A DNA stretch of 64,000 nucleotides from Chengkuizengella axinellae (lineage in GTDB: Bacteria; Bacillota; Bacilli; Paenibacillales; KCTC-33759), in contig NZ_JAVAMP010000001.1 of assembly GCF_030730905.1 (NCBI RefSeq), positions 992,001-1,056,000 on the forward strand. The letters run 5' to 3'. A program made the translations under genes and the position numbers. Within the stretch, counting starts at the first letter, position 1. Each line of letters opens with the position of its first letter. A model generated the notes under the pieces. The model was not told the origin of the DNA and made no database searches. It was given only the letters and a program-made list of their open reading frames with translations. Shown here piece by piece: positions 1 through 7,785 of this stretch.

Positions 1-789
1 TTTCAAACAAAATTAGATGTAATAGGTAACAATATAGCAAATGTTAATACAACTGGGTTTAAAGCAGGACGAGTCATGTTTCAGGATGTATTAAATCAGC
101 AAATTTCAGGTGGTACTGCTCCAAATGACATTAACGGCGGAAGCAATGCGAAAGAAATTGGTTTAGGCGTAACTGTTGGAGCCATTGATACCATCCATAC
201 TCCAGGTAGTGCGATGACAACAAATGTTCCGACAGATCTACGTATTGATGGGGATGGATTTTTTGCTGTTGCTCCTAATACAGATGTTGAAACAGCATAT
301 TTAACACGTGCAGGAAATTTCTCAGTTGATGCAAATGGAAACATTGTAAACTCAAATGGATTGTTTTTACTTGATTCTGAAGGAGAAGTAATTACAATCG
401 ATACCGAGGAAGTCACTTCTTTTTATATTGCTCAAGATGGGGAAATTGTTTCTGTTAATGCAGAAGGAGTGTCAGAGGGAACGGATATACGAGTAGGTAT
501 TGCTAAAGTAACAAACCCTTCAGGTTTGGAAAAATTAGGAGGGAATTTATATCGTGTAACACCAAATTCTGATACTGAAGCTGAAGAACCTCTAGATCTG
601 ATCGGAACAGCAAATGATCCCGATACCGGGACAGGTTCCATTATTTCTGGCCAGCTTGAGATGTCTAATGTTGATTTAACTTCCGAGTTTTCAGAAATGA
701 TTGTAGCTCAGCGTGGATTTCAATCTAATTCAAGAATTATCACTACTTCTGACGAAATATTACAAGAAATAGTTAACTTGAAACGATAA
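1..789 (+). CDS. flgE: Flagellar hook/distal-rod protein, FlgE/FlgG type, 5' end cut off by window
   Basis: The reading frame is open from base 1, so the N-terminus lies outside the window; about 262 residues are visible. The first codons read QTKLDVIGNNIANVNTTGFK, the conserved N-terminal motif of flagellar rod and hook proteins. The C-terminus (EMIVAQRGFQSNSRIITTSD) is the conserved coiled-coil end that packs in the axial tube. The total length is close to the short (~264 aa) hook protein that Bacillus subtilis carries at this position, called FlgE or FlgG. The protein is exported by the flagellar type III apparatus encoded just downstream and polymerises in the hook or rod. flbD follows, as in B. 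subtilis. Family is certain; FlgE versus FlgG naming is not. Confidence 0.9.
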   Translation, partial: FQTKLDVIGNNIANVNTTGFKAGRVMFQDVLNQQISGGTAPNDINGGSNAKEIGLGVTVGAIDTIHTPGSAMTTNVPTDLRIDGDGFFAVAPNTDVETAYLTRAGNFSVDANGNIVNSNGLFLLDSEGEVITIDTEEVTSFYIAQDGEIVSVNAEGVSEGTDIRVGIAKVTNPSGLEKLGGNLYRVTPNSDTEAEEPLDLIGTANDPDTGTGSIISGQLEMSNVDLTSEFSEMIVAQRGFQSNSRIITTSDEILQEIVNLKR

Positions 790-898
790 TCCAGTAATTC
801 CGATAAAATGTTTAGTACATGAATAAATTCGGATTACATAAAGTATAATCTGTGGGAAGATGTTGCCCACAGAATTAGCTTCATCTTATCACGTTTTA

Positions 899-945
899 CA
901 TGCTGTTATCTCCCTCTTTTTTTTCAAGAGGGAGATAACAGCATG
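899..945. repeat. Perfect 20-bp inverted repeat (hairpin) between the hook gene and flbD
   Basis: Bases 899-918 are the exact reverse complement of 926-945, with a 7-base T-rich loop (ttttttc). A short T-run (947-950) follows. It could act as an intrinsic terminator or attenuator that reduces transcription into flbD-fliL, or be a member of a dispersed palindromic repeat family. A second, smaller hairpin (TGTGGG/CCCACA, 851-871) lies just upstream. Apart from these, the 247-base gap holds no gene. Confidence 0.75.
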
Positions 946-1036
946 ATTTTCACCTAATAAGGTCATCTGATTTTCAATGTGAGATATTTAAACTCTCACT
1001 GAAAGTAAGATTCCCTTTATTGATTGGAGGCAAAGG

Positions 1037-1258
1037 ATGATTACTGTAACTAGAATTAATGGAAGCAAAGTTTCTGTTAATGCATTATTAATAGAAACGA
1101 TTGAAGAAATACCAGAAACAATTATTACTCTTACTAATGGGAAAAAAATTTTGGTTCTCGAAAAGGTAAAAGATGTGATAGTATTAATTAAAAACTACCT
1201 TCACGAAATCAACATGATTAATGCAGTAATTAAGTCTCAAAATGTGGAGGGATCATAG
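1037..1258 (+). CDS. flbD: FlbD/SwrD family flagellar protein
   Basis: A 73-residue protein starting MITVTRINGSKVSVNALLIE, the signature of the FlbD family (SwrD/YlzI in B. subtilis). In B. subtilis, SwrD is needed for full swarming motility and motor power. It has no membrane segment or catalytic motif. A GGAGG at 1026-1030 sits 6 bases before the ATG. The position between the hook gene and fliL is conserved, and its stop codon shares one base with the GTG start of fliL, implying translational coupling. Confidence 0.9.
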   Translation: MITVTRINGSKVSVNALLIETIEEIPETIITLTNGKKILVLEKVKDVIVLIKNYLHEINMINAVIKSQNVEGS

Positions 1259-1695
1259 TGTCAAAGAATCTATTATTTTCACTCATTTTCATACTAGTTT
1301 TTATTACTTTAATTATTTTGTCAGCTTTTATATTTTGGGATTGGTTGAAAAGTGAACCACCTTCAAATGTAAATCCAACTGCACAAGAGATTCAAAGTTT
1401 AACTGTTTTTATGGATGATGTTACGACCAACTTAGCAGATCTTAACTATTTAATTCGTCTAAGTTTAGCATTTGAACTCGACAACGAAGCTGCAAAAGAA
1501 GAGTTTAAAGCATCAATACATATCGTAGAGTCGAATATTATTCGTGTATTAGCGGATACAAAATCAGACGAAATAAATGATAGTCAAGATTTAGATGTAT
1601 TTATAAACAAGCTAAAGGATATTATCAATCCCATTTTAACAGAAGGTACTTTAAAACAAATACATATTACAGATCGAGTTGTTAGTAGGATTTAA
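1258..1695 (+). CDS. fliL: Flagellar basal body-associated protein FliL
   Basis: A 145-residue, single-pass membrane protein. Residues ~5-28 form a strongly hydrophobic N-terminal helix (LLFSLIFILVFITLIILSAF), followed by an extracytoplasmic domain with the FliL pattern of a hydrophobic strand (LNYLIRLSLAFEL) and a C-terminal helix. FliL surrounds or stabilises the stator units near the basal body. Start is GTG at 1258, overlapping the flbD stop by one base; GGAGG lies just upstream inside flbD. fliM follows, as in B. subtilis. Confidence 0.88.
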   Translation: MSKNLLFSLIFILVFITLIILSAFIFWDWLKSEPPSNVNPTAQEIQSLTVFMDDVTTNLADLNYLIRLSLAFELDNEAAKEEFKASIHIVESNIIRVLADTKSDEINDSQDLDVFINKLKDIINPILTEGTLKQIHITDRVVSRI

Positions 1696-1725
1696 TAAGC
1701 TGACCATGCTTAAGGAGTGGTTTAA

Positions 1726-2724
1726 TTGGTAGATATTCTATCCCAGAATGAAATAGATGCTTTATTAACTGCTCTTTCTTCTGGAGAAATGGATGCAGAG
1801 GAGTTAAAAAAAGAGGAATCTGAAAAAAAAGTAAGAGTTTATGACTTTAAAAGAGCAGTTCGATTTTCAAAGGATCATATTCGCAGTTTGTCAAGAATTC
1901 ATGAAAATTTCGCAAGATATTTAACTACTTATTTTTCAGCACAATTAAGAACTTTTATGCAAATTAAGGTCGTGCAGGTTGAACAGTTGCCTTATGATGA
2001 ATTTATCCGTTCTATACCGAAATCAACGATATTAAATATCTTTGAAGCAGAACCTTTAAAAGGGCGAATGGTTCTGGAAGTGCATCCTAATATTGCTTAT
2101 GCAATGATTGATCGTTTATTAGGAGGAGTTGGAACCAATCCTTCCAATGTTACGACATTAACTGAAATAGAGACCATGGTGCTTGAAAGAATTTTTACTA
2201 GAGCGTTTGATAGTTTTAAAGAGGCATGGAAATCGGTGATTGATGTAACGCCAAAACTTACAGCTTTGGAGACTAACCCACAATTTATACAGATCGTTTC
2301 ACCAAATGAGACTATTGCCTTGATTTCAATGAGGACAAACATTGGAGAGTTTTCTGGAATGATGAATTTGTGTATACCACATGTAGTGATTGAACCTATT
2401 ATGTCGAGGTTATCTGATCATCATTGGTTTATTTCAGAGAAAAAAGCAGAAAAAAATCCAATTGAAATAGAAGCTTTAAAGAGAAGATTACATAATACAA
2501 GTTTACCCATTGTAGCTAAGTTAGGTAGCTCAAATATATCTGTCCATGAGTTTTTAAATATTGTTGAAGGTGATGTTATTAAACTTGATAAAACGATTCA
2601 TGATGGACTAGTTATTTCTGTGGGGAATAAAGAAAAGTTTATTGGGCGACCTGGTGAGTACAATGGAAAATTAGCCATAAAAGTGGAAGAGATTATTAGT
2701 GAAGAGGAGGGTGAAAATGAATAA
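1726..2724 (+). CDS. fliM: Flagellar motor switch protein FliM
   Basis: 332 residues, typical FliM length. The N-terminal segment LSQNEIDALL (residues ~5-14) is the conserved peptide that binds phosphorylated CheY. A CheC-like middle domain follows, and residues ~255-325 form the SpoA/FliN-like domain (GDVIKLDKTIHDGLVISVGN). FliM forms the switch (C-ring) with FliG and FliY. The start is TTG at 1726, with AAGGAG at 1712-1717. The 3' end overlaps fliY by 8 bases. Confidence 0.97.
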   Translation: MVDILSQNEIDALLTALSSGEMDAEELKKEESEKKVRVYDFKRAVRFSKDHIRSLSRIHENFARYLTTYFSAQLRTFMQIKVVQVEQLPYDEFIRSIPKSTILNIFEAEPLKGRMVLEVHPNIAYAMIDRLLGGVGTNPSNVTTLTEIETMVLERIFTRAFDSFKEAWKSVIDVTPKLTALETNPQFIQIVSPNETIALISMRTNIGEFSGMMNLCIPHVVIEPIMSRLSDHHWFISEKKAEKNPIEIEALKRRLHNTSLPIVAKLGSSNISVHEFLNIVEGDVIKLDKTIHDGLVISVGNKEKFIGRPGEYNGKLAIKVEEIISEEEGENE

Positions 2725-3886
2725 TAAGAACTTGTTAACGCAAGAAGAAATAGATGCACTACTTAAAGAACCAAAGGTCCAAAGTGATTCACTGGACATT
2801 CATGAATATTTATCAACATTGGAAATAGATGCACTTGGAGAGATTGGAAATATAACATTTGGTAGTGCAGCAACAGCATTATCAACATTGATAGGTAAGA
2901 AAGTTGATATAACAACTCCTCATGTTTCCATTGCTTTGAAGGAAGAACTGAAAAAGCAGTTTGTGCATCCACATCTTGCAGTGCACGTGGAGTACATAGC
3001 AGGTTTAGAGGGTATAAATTTACTTGTTATTGCTGAAGATGATTCAAAAATTATTGCGGATCTAATGCTTGGAGGAGACGGTACGAATGTAGCAGAGAAA
3101 ATTACAGACATTCACATTAGTGCTGTTCAAGAAGCTATGAATCAAATGATGGGTTCATCGGCAACTTCGATGTCATCCATCTTTAATCGTATAGTAAATA
3201 TTTCACCTCCAAGCATCAATATTATTGACTCTAAAAATCAAGCAGAGCTACCTTCAGATCAGATAGTTATTAAAGTATCTTTTAGGTTGAAAATCGCTGA
3301 TTTAATAGACTCAACTATTATGCAATTAGTTACAATTCCATTTGCTAAAAATCTAGTTGATAGTTTAGTAGGAGGAGATGTAGAGCAGACGACAGAGCAA
3401 GAATTACATCAATCAGAAATAATACAACCTGATTCACCAATAAATGTATCACATCATGTTGAACAACCTGAAAAGCAACAGGACGTGGGAAGAAGACAAC
3501 AAGAAACAAATCAGAATTATGAAAAACCAATGAATTTAGGAAAACAAAATCCAATACAATCAAACGTCAACGTACAAAATGTTCAATATGAGACTTTCTC
3601 AAATCCAAGTGCTGTTCATTCTGATCAAGTAAACTTAAATCTATTACTTGATATTCCTTTAAATGTCACTGTAGAATTAGGAAGGACCAAGAAAAAGGTG
3701 AAAGACATTTTAGATTTGACTCAAGGTTCTATCATTGAACTGGATAAACTCGCTGGTGAGCCAGTAGATATGTTAGTAAATGACAAACATATTGCCAAAG
3801 GTGAAGTGGTAGTCATAGATGAAAACTTTGGTGTAAGAGTTACTGAAATTATCAGTCAAGTTGATCGATTAAATAAAATACAATAA
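2717..3886 (+). CDS. fliY: Flagellar motor switch phosphatase FliY
   Basis: 389 residues from the ATG at 2717, chosen because AGGAGG lies at 2705-2710; an earlier in-frame ATG at 2699 lacks such a site. Domains in order: a CheY-P binding peptide (LLTQEEIDALL, ~5-15); a CheC-type phosphatase domain with two active helices (ALGEIGNITFGSA and a second around EAMNQMMGSS); a long Q/N-rich linker (~residues 220-310); and a C-terminal FliN/SpoA domain (LLLDIPLNVTVELGRTKKKV). FliY replaces FliN in many Gram-positives and dephosphorylates CheY-P at the switch. It overlaps fliM by 8 bases and precedes cheY by 16. Confidence 0.96.
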   Translation: MNNKNLLTQEEIDALLKEPKVQSDSLDIHEYLSTLEIDALGEIGNITFGSAATALSTLIGKKVDITTPHVSIALKEELKKQFVHPHLAVHVEYIAGLEGINLLVIAEDDSKIIADLMLGGDGTNVAEKITDIHISAVQEAMNQMMGSSATSMSSIFNRIVNISPPSINIIDSKNQAELPSDQIVIKVSFRLKIADLIDSTIMQLVTIPFAKNLVDSLVGGDVEQTTEQELHQSEIIQPDSPINVSHHVEQPEKQQDVGRRQQETNQNYEKPMNLGKQNPIQSNVNVQNVQYETFSNPSAVHSDQVNLNLLLDIPLNVTVELGRTKKKVKDILDLTQGSIIELDKLAGEPVDMLVNDKHIAKGEVVVIDENFGVRVTEIISQVDRLNKIQ

Positions 3887-3902
3887 ATGCGGAGGGGTTT
3901 AC

Positions 3903-4265
3903 ATGGCTAACAAAATTTTAATTGTTGATGATGCGGCTTTTATGAGAATGATGATTAAAGATATTTTATCAAAAAATGGGTATGAAGTTGTAGGTGAAGC
4001 GAATGATGGTTCACAAGCAATTGAGAAATATAAAGAATTGCAACCAGATTTAGTAACAATGGATATTACAATGCCTGAGATGGATGGAATTGAAGCACTA
4101 AAAGAAATTAAAAAAATCGATCCTAATTCCAAAGTGATTATGTGTTCTGCTATGGGACAGCAAGCTATGGTTATTGATGCTATTCAAGCTGGTGCGAAAG
4201 ATTTTATTGTTAAACCTTTTCAAGCAGATCGTGTGATTGAAGCTATAAAAAAAACACTTAGTTAA
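3903..4265 (+). CDS. cheY: Chemotaxis response regulator CheY
   Basis: A 120-residue stand-alone receiver domain. The acidic pocket is D9-D10, the phosphoacceptor is D54 (LVTMDITMPEMDG), and K104 lies in VKPFQ. The T/S switch position is S82 (CSAMG). It receives phosphate from CheA and binds FliM/FliY to change motor rotation. GGAGG at 3891-3895 precedes the ATG. It lies between fliY and fliO as in B. subtilis. Confidence 0.97.
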   Translation: MANKILIVDDAAFMRMMIKDILSKNGYEVVGEANDGSQAIEKYKELQPDLVTMDITMPEMDGIEALKEIKKIDPNSKVIMCSAMGQQAMVIDAIQAGAKDFIVKPFQADRVIEAIKKTLS

Positions 4266-4305
4266 TTTTAGATTGATTTCACATCAATAGAAAGGAAAGT
4301 TATTT

Positions 4306-4878
4306 TTGATTACTATCAAAAATACAACCAAAGCTTTCATGAATGACTTAAACTTAGGAATGCCCCCTCTTCAAACTAAATATGGAGAGGGATTAATGGG
4401 AGAATTCTTCTTAGTATTTTTTGTGTTATTATCCATTATTGCTTTCATCTTCATCACATTTAAATTTTTGTCCAAAAAAAGTGCATGGACATCGAATGGA
4501 CTTATTAAACACTTAGGTGGTGTCAGATTTAGTCAGCAAAAATCGATTCAAGTGATTGAGTTCGGTGGAGAAATTTATTTGATTGGAGTAGGAGAAGAAG
4601 TGCAGTTAATTGACAAAATTGATGAAAAAGAGAAGGTAGAGCATATTCTTGGTACAATGAACTCTAAATCAACATCCATCAATATGGTGAACATTAAGGA
4701 TATTTTTAGTCGATTGAAAAAGAACAAAGGTCAGGAGCCACATCATGATCATCAAACAAATACGAATTTTCATGATGTTTTTTATGAAAAAATGAATACG
4801 GTGAAAAAAAGAAACCAAGAAATAAGTACGATGTTCAAAAATGATAATAATAAAGATCGGGAGAAGAATGATGATTAA
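4306..4878 (+). CDS. fliO: Flagellar export-gate assembly protein FliO (FliZ in Bacillus)
   Basis: 190 residues from a TTG start at 4306, with AAAGGAAAG just upstream. One hydrophobic segment (residues ~31-52, FFLVFFVLLSIIAFIFITFK) is followed by a FliO-type cytoplasmic region (LGGVRFSQQKSIQVIEFGGE...LIGVGEEVQLID) and a basic, hydrophilic tail. FliO helps the FliP ring assemble in the membrane. The sequence is weakly conserved, so the call leans on topology, the VGEEVQLI motif and position between cheY and fliP. It overlaps fliP by about 11 bases. Confidence 0.85.
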   Translation: MITIKNTTKAFMNDLNLGMPPLQTKYGEGLMGEFFLVFFVLLSIIAFIFITFKFLSKKSAWTSNGLIKHLGGVRFSQQKSIQVIEFGGEIYLIGVGEEVQLIDKIDEKEKVEHILGTMNSKSTSINMVNIKDIFSRLKKNKGQEPHHDHQTNTNFHDVFYEKMNTVKKRNQEISTMFKNDNNKDREKNDD

Positions 4879-5548
4879 TTCACTCACTTTGCCAGTCATT
4901 CCCGAAATTCCTGGATTAGAACCTTCAAATACAGTGACAATATTATTATTGATAACTGTTTTAAGTATAGCACCTGCAATTCTTCTACTAATGACCAGCT
5001 TTACTCGTATCGTCATAGTGTTGGGATTTGTAAGAACGAGTTTGGCAACACAACAAATGCCGCCAAATCAAGTATTGATAGGAATTGCATTGTTTATTAC
5101 TTTATTTGTCATGGCCCCCACAATGGGAGATATAAATGAAAATGCATTACAACCGTTGTTAAACGGAGAGATCAATCAAACAGAAGCATTTGTAAATGCA
5201 TCAAATGAAATGAAAGAATTTATGGTACCACATACAAGGGAACAGGATTTACTATTGTTTTTAGAATATGCAAATGTTGAAAAACCTACGGATATATACG
5301 ATATACCTTTAACCGCTTTAATACCTGCATTTGCAATTAGTGAACTAAAAACAGCATTTGAAATGGGATTTATGATATTTATTCCATTTTTGATTATTGA
5401 TATGGTGGTTTCAAGTGTTCTCATGTCGATGGGGATGATGATGTTGCCTCCTGTTATGATCTCTTTGCCTTTTAAAATTTTATTGTTTATTTTAGTAGAT
5501 GGTTGGCACCTCGTTGTGAAATCTTTATTGCTTAGCTTTTCTACATAA
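4868..5548 (+). CDS. fliP: Flagellar type III export gate protein FliP
   Basis: About 226 residues. The signatures FVRTSLATQQMPPNQVLIGI and FMIFIPFLIIDMVVSSVLMS are diagnostic for FliP. Four hydrophobic segments surround a periplasmic loop. FliP forms the core of the FliPQR export channel. Two adjacent ATGs (4868 and 4871) are possible starts; GGGAG at 4859-4863 fits both. A longer in-frame start at 4841 lies inside fliO and lacks a clear ribosome site. Confidence 0.96.
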   Translation: MMINSLTLPVIPEIPGLEPSNTVTILLLITVLSIAPAILLLMTSFTRIVIVLGFVRTSLATQQMPPNQVLIGIALFITLFVMAPTMGDINENALQPLLNGEINQTEAFVNASNEMKEFMVPHTREQDLLLFLEYANVEKPTDIYDIPLTALIPAFAISELKTAFEMGFMIFIPFLIIDMVVSSVLMSMGMMMLPPVMISLPFKILLFILVDGWHLVVKSLLLSFST

Positions 5549-5566
5549 TGCAAGAGGGAGATATTT

Positions 5567-5836
5567 ATGACTTCAAATTTCATAATTGAGTTGGCAGCTG
5601 AAGCTGTTTGGATCGTATTAAAAGTAAGTGCCCCCATGATATTACTGGCGCTGGCTGTCGGTTTAATCGTGAGCATATTACAGGCTACAACACAAATTCA
5701 AGAACAAACCTTAGCTTTTGTACCGAAAATTGTAGCTGTTTTTATAGCACTTTTGATTTTTGGAGAATGGATATTAACGATTCTAGTAGATTTTACTTCA
5801 AATATATTTAATAACTTACATTTATTTATTGGGTAG
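5567..5836 (+). CDS. fliQ: Flagellar export gate protein FliQ
   Basis: 89 residues with two transmembrane helices (~residues 16-38 and 52-75) and the conserved loop QATTQIQEQTLAFVPKIVAV. It forms part of the FliPQR channel. A GAGGGAG site precedes the ATG at 5567. Length and position between fliP and fliR match the family. Confidence 0.96.
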   Translation: MTSNFIIELAAEAVWIVLKVSAPMILLALAVGLIVSILQATTQIQEQTLAFVPKIVAVFIALLIFGEWILTILVDFTSNIFNNLHLFIG

Positions 5837-5845
5837 GTACACTTT

Positions 5846-6628
5846 ATGTACATAGACATAGCTCTGCAATATTTCCCTAATGTTCTGCTTATTTTTTGTC
5901 GAATAACATCATTTTTTGTAGTTTCACCCATTTTTTCGTTTAAAGGATTGTCTACACAGTATAAAATTGGGCTAGCAGTATTTGTTACATTGTTAACTCT
6001 TATGTCCATTGGTTTGGATGAGGCAATACCAGTTGACGGTAATTACATATTATTTATTTTAAGAGAAATATTAGTGGGACTGATTATAGGTTTTACAGCC
6101 TATCTTTTTTTTACAGTTGTACAGATCGCTGGGGCATTTGTTGATCTACAAATGGGTTTTGGAATGGCAAATATGATGGACCCAATCACTGGTGTACAGA
6201 GCCCAATTCTAGGCAACTTTAAATATATGCTGGCTATCACTTTATTTTTAATCATGAATGGTCATCATTTATTATTACGGGCCATTATGGAAAGTTACGA
6301 ATGGATACCTTTATCGAATGAATTGTTTTCAAATATATACAATGGCAGCATTTCAACATTCATTACATCAACATTTACAAATGTATTTGTTTTAGCTTTT
6401 CAGATGACTGCACCTTTAATCGCCGTGTTGTTTCTGGTGGATGTTGCTCTGGGTATGTTAGCAAGAACTGCTCCACAATTTAATCTATTTGTAATTGGTA
6501 TACCCATTAAAATTATGATAGGACTATTTGTTTTATTTACTATAGTTACTGGATTTGCTTATTTATATGAAGATTTATTTGATAAGATGTTTACCAGATT
6601 AGAAGAGCTTATTATGATTATAGATTAA
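5846..6628 (+). CDS. fliR: Flagellar export gate protein FliR
   Basis: 260 residues, polytopic membrane protein with about six hydrophobic helices. Diagnostic stretches include GFGMANMMDPITGVQSPILG and VDVALGMLARTAPQFNLFVI. FliR caps the FliP5Q4 ring and contacts FlhB. It begins 9 bases after fliQ, with only a weak GGTAGGT ribosome site, suggesting coupling to fliQ translation. Confidence 0.96.
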   Translation: MYIDIALQYFPNVLLIFCRITSFFVVSPIFSFKGLSTQYKIGLAVFVTLLTLMSIGLDEAIPVDGNYILFILREILVGLIIGFTAYLFFTVVQIAGAFVDLQMGFGMANMMDPITGVQSPILGNFKYMLAITLFLIMNGHHLLLRAIMESYEWIPLSNELFSNIYNGSISTFITSTFTNVFVLAFQMTAPLIAVLFLVDVALGMLARTAPQFNLFVIGIPIKIMIGLFVLFTIVTGFAYLYEDLFDKMFTRLEELIMIID

Positions 6629-6667
6629 TTTTTTTAACTAGTTCAATTGCTTTAGGGGGGGATCCAC

Positions 6668-7756
6668 CTGCAAAAATATAGACTTAAACTAGATTTACAA
6701 TACTTTGCTGGGGAAAAAACAGAAAAAGCGACTCCTAAAAAAAGGCAAGAAGCTAGAAAAAAAGGTCAAGTAGCAAAAAGTATGGAGCTTCCATCTGCAT
6801 TTATATTTTTATTCTCTTTTTTGTTTTTATATTTATTTAGTTCTTATTTTAGTGAAAGAATCAAACAGTTTTTTATTGTTCCTTTAACAGAGTTTATGCA
6901 ATGGGAAACCAGTATCGACAACGTAATGGTTATGTTTGGAGAACTTGTGTATAGTGTTCTCATCTTTATGCTCCCTCTACTAATTTTAACTATGGTGTTA
7001 GGATTTATCTCAAATTATGTGCAAATTGGGTTTCTTTTTACCCCTGAACCACTAAAGATGAAGTTAAGTAAACTGAATCCAATAGAAGGCGCAAAAAAAA
7101 TCTTTTCTTTACGTGCAGCAGTCGAATTTTTAAAGTCTATTTTAAAAGTAACTATAATTGGTTCTGTTTCTTTCTTCATTTTGTGGAATGAAAGAATGAC
7201 CATATATTCTTTATCATCCAATACTCTGGAGTACATTCTTTCATATACTGCAAATCTAACTGTTTTATTAGGGATATTAATTGGATTGATATTAATCGTG
7301 GTAGCGGTTATTGATTATATGTATCAAAAATATGATTTTGAAAAACAGCAAAGAATGTCAAAACAAGATATTAAAGATGAATATAAAAAAACTGAAGGAG
7401 ATCCTCTGATCAAAAGCAAAATCAAAGAAAAACAGCGTCAGATGGCCATGCAACGGATGATGCAGGAGGTTCCTAATGCAGATGTAGTCATTACAAATCC
7501 AACACATTACGCAGTTGCGATAAAATATGACGTTTCAACAATGCAAGCGCCTTTAGTTTTAGCAAAAGGCACGGATTATGTTGCTCTAAAAATTAAAGAA
7601 GTTGCAAAAGAGCATCAAATAACAACGATGGAGAATAAACAACTGGCTAGAGCTCTATATCAACAGGTTGAGATAGGTGATTCTATTCCAAATGAACTAT
7701 TTCAAGCTGTTGCAGAAGTTTTGGCATATGTATATAAATTAAAGCAGAAACAGTAA
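6668..7756 (+). CDS. flhB: Flagellar export switch protein FlhB, apparent CTG start
   Basis: About 362 residues if read from CTG at 6668. Upstream of the first ATG (6782) the frame still encodes the universal FlhB N-terminus (YRLKLDLQYFAGEKTEKATP, then KKRQEARKKGQVAKS), so the ATG is internal. An in-frame stop lies at 6653-6655; between it and 6782 the only plausible start is CTG 6668, placed 7 bases after AGGGGGG (6654-6660). Four membrane helices are followed by a cytoplasmic domain with the self-cleavage motif NPTH at about residue 277. FlhB switches export from rod/hook to filament substrates. Confidence 0.93.
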   Translation: MQKYRLKLDLQYFAGEKTEKATPKKRQEARKKGQVAKSMELPSAFIFLFSFLFLYLFSSYFSERIKQFFIVPLTEFMQWETSIDNVMVMFGELVYSVLIFMLPLLILTMVLGFISNYVQIGFLFTPEPLKMKLSKLNPIEGAKKIFSLRAAVEFLKSILKVTIIGSVSFFILWNERMTIYSLSSNTLEYILSYTANLTVLLGILIGLILIVVAVIDYMYQKYDFEKQQRMSKQDIKDEYKKTEGDPLIKSKIKEKQRQMAMQRMMQEVPNADVVITNPTHYAVAIKYDVSTMQAPLVLAKGTDYVALKIKEVAKEHQITTMENKQLARALYQQVEIGDSIPNELFQAVAEVLAYVYKLKQKQ

Positions 7757-7785
7757 ATTTATTTACAGAAGGGAGGAGACAAAAC

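Noticed and set aside
5176-5676. 166-codon minus-strand open frame opposite fliP/fliQ
   Set aside because: Shadow of two well-conserved membrane protein genes; AT-rich composition makes such frames common.
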